DNA of 7,657 bases from Methanomicrobiales archaeon (GTDB taxonomy: Archaea; Halobacteriota; Methanomicrobia; Methanomicrobiales; Methanoculleaceae), in NCBI GenBank assembly GCA_019136335.1, contig JAGVUK010000223.1, positions 1 through 7,657 on the forward strand, written 5' to 3'. Position 1 is the stretch's first letter. The number at the start of each line of letters is the position of its first letter. The translations under genes were made by a program, and so were the position numbers. Below the pieces are notes generated by a model. The model made no database searches, was not told the DNA's origin, and saw only the letters and a list, made by a program, of their open reading frames with translations. Shown here in pieces: positions 1 to 5,317 of the stretch.

Positions 1-69
1 CTCGTCTTCGTCGTCGTCCTCATCGGCGGCTACGTCGCGCTCTTTGCGGACCCGCCGGGCGGGGCGTGA
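1..69 (+). CDS. C-terminal end of a membrane protein (partial)
   Basis: Frame 1 is open from the first base to a TGA at 67-69 and gives 22 residues. They form a hydrophobic run (LVFVVVLIGGYVALFA) followed by a short polar tail (DPPGGA). This looks like the last transmembrane helix and C-terminus of an integral membrane protein whose body lies outside the window. The third codon positions are almost all G or C, as in the neighbouring genes. It converges on the minus-strand gene that ends at 77, leaving 7 bases between them. The family cannot be named from so little sequence. Confidence 0.6.
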   Translation, partial: LVFVVVLIGGYVALFADPPGGA

Positions 70-76
70 CCCGGGG

Positions 77-343
77 CTACTCGAACCCCTCCATCTCCTC
101 GAACGTCTTCACCTCATAGTCCCGCAGCCTGCCGGTGTCCGGGTCCATGTGGACCATCACGAAGAGTTCGTGCTCGCGGTTCTCCCAGAGGGCAAGGGCG
201 GGATTGTCCTCTTTCGCCTGGAACCCGAGTCGCTCGAGACCCGCCCGGATCCCGTCGTAGGCAGGGTTCGTGGTGATGATCTCCCGGACCCGGCCCTTCA
301 TCGCCTCCTGCTCCTCCCGGTCAATCGGTACCTGTCTCTGCAT
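77..343 (-). CDS. small conserved-type hypothetical protein, copy A (88 aa)
   Basis: I do not recognise the family. The protein is a soluble, acidic 88-residue polypeptide with no signal peptide or membrane segment. It has a predicted N-terminal helix (about 1-40) and then a beta-like part with the core ALALWENREHELFVMVHMD. It is a diverged copy of the next minus-strand gene (432-716): over about 62 residues I count 18 identities, including P-x-Y, L-x-x-L-x-F, D-N-x-x-x-A-x-W and F-V-x-x-x-M. That similarity between neighbours is good evidence that both are real genes. I chose the ATG at 343-341 because a TTTAT box on the minus strand (375-371) is centred about 30 bases upstream, matching the spacing of the other promoters here. 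An in-frame ATG at 355 would add four residues (MVPL). Confidence 0.72.
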   Translation of the reverse strand: MQRQVPIDREEQEAMKGRVREIITTNPAYDGIRAGLERLGFQAKEDNPALALWENREHELFVMVHMDPDTGRLRDYEVKTFEEMEGFE

Positions 344-370
344 GAGAGGGACCATACTGCACACGTCCAG

Positions 371-376
371 ATAAAC
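371..376 (-). promoter_or_regulatory. weak box A (TATA) for the 88-aa gene
   Basis: The minus strand reads GGTTTATC here. The centre lies about 30 bases from the ATG at 343, so transcription would begin within a few bases of the start codon and give a leaderless or nearly leaderless mRNA. The match is short and the call rests mainly on spacing. Confidence 0.35.
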
Positions 377-413
377 CTGACCCGCGGGCGGCCAGGATGA
401 GGCAGGGATGGAT

Positions 414-425
414 CTCTCCGGAGAG
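414..425. repeat. 12-bp perfect palindrome CTCTCCGGAGAG
   Basis: The palindrome lies 6 bases beyond the TGA (434-432) of the 94-aa minus-strand gene and about 70 bases upstream of the 88-aa gene start. As RNA it could form a CTCT/AGAG stem with a CCGG loop. No T-run follows it, so a terminator is not supported. It could be an operator for the downstream gene or chance in GC-rich DNA. Confidence 0.3.
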
Positions 426-431
426 GAGGGT

Positions 432-716
432 TCACCGGGCGATGTAGCCGGCGAACTCCCCTCCCCGGCCTCCCGGGTCATCGTAGGCGGCGACCTTGTA
501 GCACGCATACCCGCCCCCGAGGTTCATCCGGAGCAGGACGAAGATCTTGAGGTCGGGCTGGACCCAGATCGCGATGTCGGCATTATCCCGTTCTGGTATG
601 AAGTCCAACGACCGGAGCACCTCCCTGACGTCGCCGTAGTCGGGCATCGACTGGATCATCTCCTCGATCTCCACCATCACCGCCCGCTGCTGCATCGCAT
701 CGATAGCTCCAGGCAT
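432..716 (-). CDS. small conserved-type hypothetical protein, copy B (94 aa)
   Basis: This is the second of two tandem paralogues, and its family is not recognised. It is 94 residues long and soluble. A predicted helical N-terminal half (VEIEEMIQSMPDYGDVREVL) is followed by a strand-rich half with ADIAIWVQPDLKIFVLLRMN. It aligns almost without gaps with the 88-aa protein, while the C-terminal tail (GGRGGEFAGYIAR) is specific to this copy. The frame stays open far upstream on the minus strand, but that part overlaps the divergent wHTH-FHA gene and reads as non-coding. I chose the ATG at 716-714 because a strong TTTTATA box is centred 28 bases upstream, which implies a leaderless transcript. 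The ATG at 695-693, preceded by GGAG, would start the protein seven residues later (MQQR). Because it has its own promoter, the two copies may be transcribed separately. Confidence 0.75.
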   Translation of the reverse strand: MPGAIDAMQQRAVMVEIEEMIQSMPDYGDVREVLRSLDFIPERDNADIAIWVQPDLKIFVLLRMNLGGGYACYKVAAYDDPGGRGGEFAGYIAR

Positions 717-740
717 GCCCCCCCGATCACTCTCCTCTCG

Positions 741-748
741 TATAAAAC
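741..748 (-). promoter_or_regulatory. box A (TATA) promoter of the 94-aa gene, possibly bidirectional
   Basis: The minus strand reads TTTTATAC. Its centre is 28 bases from the ATG at 716, the spacing expected for a leaderless archaeal transcript. On the plus strand the same bases read TATAAAAC and lie 29 bases before an ATG at 773, so the box could fire both ways. I see no clear purine-rich BRE on the plus-strand side, which favours the minus direction. Confidence 0.6.
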
Positions 749-784
749 ATGATCCAGAGCGGGTGAGAAAGAATGACTGGGCAT

Positions 785-859
785 CCGGTCGTGCCGTCCC
801 GGGCAGTGACCGGGACAGGGCCGGCCGGTACGCCGTGCCGGAGCACCCGGCACGACCGG
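785..859 (+). promoter_or_regulatory. nested inverted repeats, candidate structured leader or operator
   Basis: A perfect 12-base inverted repeat (CCGGTCGTGCCG at 785-796 and CGGCACGACCGG at 848-859) encloses two further stems. One is GTCCCGG/CCGGGAC (796-802 with 810-816, 7-base loop, sharing one base with the outer arm). The other is CCGGTAC/GTGCCGG (825-831 with 835-841, 3-base loop, one G-U pair). As RNA this could fold into a three-way junction; as DNA the outer arms could be an operator. It sits between the divergent promoter and the wHTH-FHA gene start at 928. Whether it is transcribed is unknown, and no known riboswitch or ncRNA family was recognised. Confidence 0.4.
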
Positions 860-927
860 CGGAGTGCATAACCTTCATCAGAGATCTCGTGAAAACCATA
901 CAGCAACGGAGCCGGAGAGGAGAGCGT

Positions 928-1725
928 ATGGAGAGCGACGACGATTCAAGGACACTTATACTCGATACAGACACCGACGACCTGCAGGAACTCTCCGAAT
1001 ACCTGGACGTGCTGAGCAGCGGCACGCGCCTGAAGATACTCAGGGTCATCGCGCGGAGGCCAAAAGACGTCCGGCAGATAGCATCCGAGATCGAGACGAG
1101 CTACGAGAACACGAAGAAACACCTCGACAGGCTCATGAGCATCGGGGTCGTCCGGAAAGAGGCCGGCCTCTCCCGCCCGACCGCCAGGGGGATCCACCCG
1201 GTCTGGAAGTACTCGCTCGTGCCCGGGGGCCTCGAGGCGATCACGAGGAGCCTTGGGCTGTTTGCGAACCTGAAACTGACGCTCACCGATGCCGTGCTCG
1301 CACAGAAACTCGCCGGCGTTCGGGAGGCGTTCTCGGGTGAGTTCGCCGGGCAGCCCCCGGTCGTCATCCTCCTTGGCGGGGCGGAGGACGGCACGGTCTT
1401 CCCGCTCCGGCACGACACCATCGCTGTAGGCCGCTCGGACCCGGGCGCGCGTGAAGGGTCCGGGCAGGAGATCGTCCTTGGCGAAGACTACGCGGCGGTC
1501 ACCCGCGTCTCAAGACCGCATGCCCGGATCGTCCGGCGGGACGACGCCTGGCTCATCGAGGACCGCGGCAGCACCGGCGGCACCTTCGTGAACGGCGCGC
1601 CGCTCGACCGGGGCACGCAGCGGGAACTCCACGACGGGGATCTCGTCGAACTCGGGAAAGGGGCGCAGGGGGCGACCCTCGTCTTCGTCCTCCCCGGGGG
1701 GGTGCCGCCGCCGGATGAAGCCTGA
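928..1725 (+). CDS. winged-helix DNA-binding protein with C-terminal FHA domain (265 aa)
   Basis: This is a probable transcription regulator that reads phosphothreonine. Residues about 26-90 form an ArsR-like winged helix-turn-helix: SSGTRLKILRVIARRP, then VRQIASEIETSYENTKKHLDRLMSIGVVRKE. Residues about 144-255 are a complete forkhead-associated (FHA) domain with the phosphopeptide-binding signatures GRS (168-170), SRPHARI (195-201) and DRGSTGGTFVNG (212-223). A helical linker joins them, and there is no membrane segment or other effector domain. The N-terminal 20 residues are acidic with Thr at 9, 14 and 16. The ATG at 928 is preceded by GGAGAGGAG about 5 bases upstream, a good ribosome site; the open frame further upstream runs through the structured intergenic region and is not coding-like. 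The 3' end overlaps the kinase gene by 11 bases, so the two are probably translationally coupled. FHA domains bind phosphothreonine as a family; which protein is bound here is inference. Confidence 0.9.
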   Translation: MESDDDSRTLILDTDTDDLQELSEYLDVLSSGTRLKILRVIARRPKDVRQIASEIETSYENTKKHLDRLMSIGVVRKEAGLSRPTARGIHPVWKYSLVPGGLEAITRSLGLFANLKLTLTDAVLAQKLAGVREAFSGEFAGQPPVVILLGGAEDGTVFPLRHDTIAVGRSDPGAREGSGQEIVLGEDYAAVTRVSRPHARIVRRDDAWLIEDRGSTGGTFVNGAPLDRGTQRELHDGDLVELGKGAQGATLVFVLPGGVPPPDEA

Positions 1726-3007
1726 ACGGGCGGGGCAGAAGGTCGCCATCCTGCTCCTCCTCTCCGCCTTCCTCCTCGTCACCGTCGTCTCGGGAGCAGG
1801 GGGGCCCCCGGAGCACGCGAACGCCGACCCCCGGGGTATCGAGGCCGCCGGCAGGGGATCCAACGACGATGTCGTCTCCAATCCCGGGAAAAACGCCGGC
1901 CCGAACAAAGAGCAGGTGACACCGGGAGCGGCGCCCACCGACCAGCCCGAACCCGGAGAGACCCCCACGTCCGCCGCCACCCCCGGGGCCCCGCAGACGG
2001 CGGCACCGGACATGGGCGCCGCCGCCGGGAAGAACCCCGACCCGGGCAGGCAGGGCTGGCTCCCCTGGCTCGCCCTCCTCCTGGTCGCCGGCGGCGCGGC
2101 GCTCGCCTGGCACCTGAAAAGGCCGCCGGAACCGGACCCGGCCGCGACCGTCCTCCCCGGCGCGTACCGGACTCTCCCCGCCCACCCGGCCGGGTTCCCG
2201 CCCGAACTTGCAGGCCGCTACGACCGGGTCGTCTTCGTCGGGAGAGGCGGGCTCGGGCAGGTCTTCTCGGCGGTCAGGCGTGACGACCGTCGGACCGTAG
2301 CGGTGAAGATCCCGATCACCTACGACGAAGCGACCGGAAAGACCTTCATGAAGGAGATGCGGGTCTGGGAAGACCTCGTCCATCCAAACATCGTGGAGGT
2401 CTACTCGGTCAACATCCTCCCGGTCCCCTTCGTCGAGATGGAGTACCTGCCCCGGAGCCTCGGGGACCTGGAAAAACCCCTCCCGGGAGAGACCGCGGCC
2501 AGGATCGCTGCAGGCATCGCCGCCGGGCTCGCCTATGCCCACGGGCAGGGTGTCATCCACCGGGATATCAAGCCCGGGAACATCCTCCTCACCGACGACC
2601 TCGTCCCGAAGATCGCCGACTGGGGCATGAGCACGAGACCGACGGAGACCCGCGAAACCGCGGCCGCCGGGTTCACGCTCGCGTATGCGGCCCCGGAGCA
2701 GGTCGCCCCGAGCCGGTTCGGGCGGACCGATGCCCGGACCGATATCTACCAGCTCGGCGCCGTCTTCTACGAGCTGGTGACCGGGAGGAGCCCCTATGCC
2801 GGCGACGACCTCGCCGGGTTTGCCGGGGCGGTCCTCCACGAGGAGCCGGTCCCCCCGTCGGCGATCAGGGAGGAGGTTGCGTGGCTTGATGGGGTCATCC
2901 TCACGTGCCTCGCACGGGATCCCGCCGGCCGCTACCAGTCCGCCCGGGAGGTGCAGGCCGCGATCGAAACCCTGATGAAGGGGGCCGGCCATACAACGCT
3001 GACCTGA
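1715..3007 (+). CDS. membrane-anchored Ser/Thr protein kinase (430 aa)
   Basis: This is a eukaryotic-like (Hanks-type) protein kinase. Residues about 9-27 are a signal-anchor helix or a signal peptide. Residues 29-113 are a low-complexity Pro/Ala/Gly/Thr-rich region expected outside the cell, and 115-133 are a second membrane helix (WLPWLALLLVAGGAALAWHL). The kinase domain occupies about 169-422 on the cytoplasmic side. Catalytic parts present are the glycine-rich loop GRGGLGQVF (176-184), VAVK with Lys198, a helix C Glu (probably E214), HRD (282-284) with K286 and N289, the metal-binding motif as DWG instead of DFG (302-304), APE (326-328), D343 in DIYQLG, and R407. It therefore looks catalytically competent. 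The activation segment holds several Thr (307, 310, 312, 315, 321). The ATG lies inside the end of the FHA gene, with GGGGTG upstream. That gene pair suggests the FHA protein is a substrate or reader of this kinase. Confidence 0.92.
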   Translation: MKPERAGQKVAILLLLSAFLLVTVVSGAGGPPEHANADPRGIEAAGRGSNDDVVSNPGKNAGPNKEQVTPGAAPTDQPEPGETPTSAATPGAPQTAAPDMGAAAGKNPDPGRQGWLPWLALLLVAGGAALAWHLKRPPEPDPAATVLPGAYRTLPAHPAGFPPELAGRYDRVVFVGRGGLGQVFSAVRRDDRRTVAVKIPITYDEATGKTFMKEMRVWEDLVHPNIVEVYSVNILPVPFVEMEYLPRSLGDLEKPLPGETAARIAAGIAAGLAYAHGQGVIHRDIKPGNILLTDDLVPKIADWGMSTRPTETRETAAAGFTLAYAAPEQVAPSRFGRTDARTDIYQLGAVFYELVTGRSPYAGDDLAGFAGAVLHEEPVPPSAIREEVAWLDGVILTCLARDPAGRYQSAREVQAAIETLMKGAGHTTLT

Positions 3008-3015
3008 CCCGAAGA

Positions 3016-3702
3016 GTGAGCCCCCTTGCCCGGTTTCTCGCCCGCGCCAGGGCGATGCAGTTCCATTACCTCCTGGCATCCCTCGTCCTCCTGCTCGTCG
3101 TCTACCCCTACGTGGTTGCAGGGCCGACCGGCCCGGTCGCCCTGACGGTGCTCTCGTCCATCATCCTGATCACCGGCATCTACGCGGTGAGCAACCGCCG
3201 CCGGCAGATCGTGATCGCCAGCCTCCTCGCGGTCCCCGCCTTCCTCCTCGGGTGGCTCTACCTCGTCACCGGGATCCCTGCCCTTAACAACGCCGGGAGC
3301 GCCTTTACAGTCTTCTTCTACGCTTTCACGGCCCTCATCGTCCTCTCCCGGGTGCTCACGACGCGCCGGATCACCACCGACACCGTCTACGGCGCAGTCT
3401 CCGTCTACCTCCTCATGGGCCTGACCTGGGCGACCGCCTACAGTCTCGTCGAGAGCCTCCATCCCGGGTCGTTCACGGCCGAGTCCGTGTACAGCCCGGA
3501 CGGCGCCTTCACGTTCCCCGAGTTCATTTACTTCAGTTTCGTCACCCTTGCGACGCTCGGCTACGGCGACATCACCCCCATCACCAACCAGGCCCGGTCG
3601 CTTGCCCTGCTTGAGACGGTGAGCGGGACCATCTATATCGCGGTCCTGATCGCCCGCCTGGTGGCGGCGCTCGGGTGGTCGCCGGAGACGGACGAGGAGT
3701 GA
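3016..3702 (+). CDS. K+-channel-like membrane protein (228 aa)
   Basis: This is a probable potassium-selective ion channel of the Ion_trans_2 type in the cytoplasmic membrane. Numbered from the GTG start, hydrophobic helices lie at about 16-35, 41-57, 65-85, 96-110, 124-145 and 195-218. A pore helix and the selectivity filter T-L-G-Y-G-D (180-185, within VTLATLGYGDITPI) sit between the last two. Helix 4 lacks a regular Arg ladder (R112, R117 and R118 lie at its end), so voltage sensing is not evident. There is no large cytoplasmic RCK domain; the protein ends 10 residues after the last helix. I start at GTG 3016, 8 bases after the kinase stop, because it gives a basic amphipathic N-terminus (SPLARFLARARAMQ). 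ATG 3055 is the alternative, and neither has a strong ribosome site. The spacing supports co-transcription with the wHTH-FHA and kinase genes. Confidence 0.85.
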   Translation: MSPLARFLARARAMQFHYLLASLVLLLVVYPYVVAGPTGPVALTVLSSIILITGIYAVSNRRRQIVIASLLAVPAFLLGWLYLVTGIPALNNAGSAFTVFFYAFTALIVLSRVLTTRRITTDTVYGAVSVYLLMGLTWATAYSLVESLHPGSFTAESVYSPDGAFTFPEFIYFSFVTLATLGYGDITPITNQARSLALLETVSGTIYIAVLIARLVAALGWSPETDEE

Positions 3703-3763
3703 GGAGTGTCCGGCGGGAACGGGGGATCGGCACAGAAAACGGATATTTTTGAAATCAGCACGG

Positions 3764-3791
3764 TTAACACTACGAAAATTCCCGTAGTTAA
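3764..3791. promoter_or_regulatory. dyad operator candidate upstream of the SIMPL gene
   Basis: TTAAC-AC-TACG (3764-3774) and CGTAGTTAA (3783-3791) form an inverted repeat of 9 matching bases per arm. The left arm has a 2-base insertion and the spacer is 8 bases (AAAATTCC). It abuts the TATA box of the SIMPL gene on its upstream side, a place where an archaeal activator or repressor would act. The region is AT-rich, so chance similarity is possible. Confidence 0.45.
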
Positions 3792-3797
3792 AGCAAG

Positions 3798-3807
3798 ATA
3801 TTTATTT
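3798..3807 (+). promoter_or_regulatory. box A (TATA) promoter of the SIMPL gene
   Basis: ATATTTATTT is preceded by purine-rich AAGCAAG (a BRE-like element). Its centre is about 29-30 bases before the ATG at 3832, so the mRNA should start within a few bases of the start codon. This separates the SIMPL gene from the kinase/channel operon at the transcriptional level. Confidence 0.65.
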
Positions 3808-3831
3808 CCACCGAATCAAGAGATAGCTACC

Positions 3832-4545
3832 ATGCGAGGAAAGACAGCACTTCTGGGGATCGCCCTGATGGTCCTCTGCGCTGCGGTGATCGGGAACGTC
3901 ACCGCAGAGCAGTCTGAGGAGTCCAGGGACAAACTGATCCATGTCTCCGGCACCGGCAAGGTGACGGTCTTCGCGGTCGAGACCGAGAACGCCGATGCGA
4001 AAGTCGCACAGCAGCAGAACGCCCAGAGAATGGATGCCGTGATCAACGCCCTCAAGAACGCCGGCATCCCGGCGAAGGACATCCGGACCGCCGGTTACAA
4101 CATCATCCCGGTGACCGAGAGCGACAACCGGGGCCTGACAACGTCGAAGGTCAAGTACTACCGGGTCATCAACACCCTTGAGGTCACGTTAAACGACGTG
4201 AACCGCGCCGGTGAGATCGTCGACCTTGCTATCGCGAGCGGCGCGAACCGGGTCGACCGGTTTGCGTTCACCTTAAGCGACGCCAGGCAGCAGGAGTTCC
4301 GCTCGCAGGCCCTGAACGCCGCGGTTGCGCAGGCGCGGGGCGACGCGAACGTGGTCGCCGCGGCCCTCGGCAAGACGATCGTCGACGTCAAGGACGTCAG
4401 CGTCGGGAACAACTACGTGCCCATGGCCTACGACAACCGCTACATGAACATGGAGAAGGCAGCGGGCGGCGCCGTCCCGACCCCGCTCGAAGTCGGCGAG
4501 ATCGACGTGACCGCGAGCGTCTCCATCTCCTACGTCATCGCGTAG
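3832..4545 (+). CDS. secreted SIMPL-domain (DUF541) protein (237 aa)
   Basis: This is an extracytoplasmic protein of the SIMPL/DUF541 family (COG2968-like), whose biochemical role is not settled; some bacterial members are linked to the cell envelope or oxidative stress. Residues 1-25 are a signal peptide (MRGKTALLGIALMVLCAAVIGNVTA) with probable cleavage after VTA. The mature part shows family features: HVSGTGKVTV (37-46), AQQQNAQRMDAVINALKNAGI (59-79), IRTAGYNIIP (84-93), YRVINTLEVTL (110-120), SGANRVDRFAFTLSD (136-150), a long helix with A-rich repeats (160-180) and a final strand VTASVSISYVI. The first strand after GKVTV seems short compared with relatives as I remember them. The ATG at 3832 is set by the promoter; the frame is open upstream, but only through AT-rich regulatory DNA. 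It stands alone as a transcription unit. Confidence 0.88.
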   Translation: MRGKTALLGIALMVLCAAVIGNVTAEQSEESRDKLIHVSGTGKVTVFAVETENADAKVAQQQNAQRMDAVINALKNAGIPAKDIRTAGYNIIPVTESDNRGLTTSKVKYYRVINTLEVTLNDVNRAGEIVDLAIASGANRVDRFAFTLSDARQQEFRSQALNAAVAQARGDANVVAAALGKTIVDVKDVSVGNNYVPMAYDNRYMNMEKAAGGAVPTPLEVGEIDVTASVSISYVIA

Positions 4546-4562
4546 TCCTCCCGCGAACTCTC

Positions 4563-4569
4563 TTTTTTT
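4563..4569 (+). terminator. T-run terminator after the SIMPL gene
   Basis: Seven consecutive T (within CTCTTTTTTTC) begin 17 bases after the SIMPL stop codon. Archaeal RNA polymerase terminates at such T-runs without needing a hairpin, and none is obvious here. Confidence 0.6.
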
Positions 4570-4646
4570 CATCTGCGGGCCCGGCCTGCCCCATCGGGAA
4601 GCATAATCGCTCCGGAGGAAAGACCCGGTAGGTGGAGTCTCTTCTG

Positions 4647-5309
4647 ATGCCCACCATCATCGAGGTCTACAACAACATCCCCTGCCGGAGGGGTCTCACC
4701 ACGGACTGGGGATTCTCCTGCCTGGTAGAGGAGGCAGGGCTGCTCTTCGATACCGGGGAGCGCGGCGATGTCCTTCTCGCGAACATGCAGGCGCTCGGCA
4801 TCGATCCCGCGTCCATAAGGAAACTCGTCGTCTCCCACGACGACCACGACCATATCGGCGGCATCGCGGCGATTCTCGCGGCAAATCCATCGATTGAGGT
4901 CTACGTCCACGACGCCTTCTCGGAAAAGACGCTCTCGCTGATCCGGGAGTACACCGAGCCCCGGATCGTCAGAGAGTGGATGGAGATCGCCGACGGTATC
5001 GCCCTCACCGGCCCGCTCGGGACCGATACCCGGGAACAGTCGCTCGCGATCCGTGTGCCGGGCGGTTACCTGGTCGTCACGGGGTGCGCACACCCCCACA
5101 TCAGCCGGATCATCGAGAGGATTGCGCGGGTTGGGCCGGTGTGGGGCGTCATCGGCGGGCTGCACACCGTCAGCGATGAAGACATCGAGGCCCTCGCCGG
5201 GGTGGCGTACCTCTCGGCGTCCCACTGCACCGACAAAATCGCGGAACTCGCAGAGCGGTACCCGGCCTCCTTCCGGCCGGGCGGGGCGGGGAAGGTGCAC
5301 CGGGTCTAA
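4647..5309 (+). CDS. metallo-beta-lactamase-fold hydrolase, COG1237-like (220 aa)
   Basis: This is a cytoplasmic MBL-fold protein. The N-terminus (GLTTDWGFSCLVE, residues 16-28, then LLFDTG, 32-37), the motif VVTGCAHPHISRIIE (143-157), GGLH (170-173) and SASHC (190-194) match the group annotated as 7,8-dihydropterin-6-methyl-4-(beta-D-ribofuranosyl)aminobenzene-5'-phosphate synthase-like, after a Methanocaldococcus methanopterin-biosynthesis protein. Substrate and pathway here are unproven. The metal motif is unusual: SHDDHDHIGG (63-72) has Asp66 where the usual HxHxDH motif has its second His, giving HxDxDH. Other likely ligands are H149, and H173 or H193. The ATG at 4647 has GGTGGAG upstream (GGAG 9 bases away). 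A GTG at 4632 would add five residues but overlaps that ribosome site. It converges on the MscS gene, with 8 bases between the stop codons. Confidence 0.82.
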   Translation: MPTIIEVYNNIPCRRGLTTDWGFSCLVEEAGLLFDTGERGDVLLANMQALGIDPASIRKLVVSHDDHDHIGGIAAILAANPSIEVYVHDAFSEKTLSLIREYTEPRIVREWMEIADGIALTGPLGTDTREQSLAIRVPGGYLVVTGCAHPHISRIIERIARVGPVWGVIGGLHTVSDEDIEALAGVAYLSASHCTDKIAELAERYPASFRPGGAGKVHRV

Positions 5310-5313
5310 AAAA
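5308..5313 (-). terminator. T-run terminator of the DUF432-MscS operon
   Basis: On the minus strand six T follow the MscS stop codon (TAA at 5320-5318) after four bases. The run overlaps the stop codon of the convergent MBL gene, so the two transcription units are packed end to end. Confidence 0.5.
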
Positions 5314-5317
5314 GAGG

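Noticed and set aside
717..1049. Upstream extension of the 94-aa minus-strand frame
   Set aside because: It overlaps the well-supported wHTH-FHA gene on the other strand, reads as low-complexity Ser/Arg-rich sequence, and the promoter at 741-748 lies inside it.
1553..3079. Long 508-codon minus-strand open frame opposite the kinase
   Set aside because: Its composition is Gly/Arg/Asp/Pro-rich with no recognisable domain. It is a shadow of GC-biased codons of the kinase and FHA genes.
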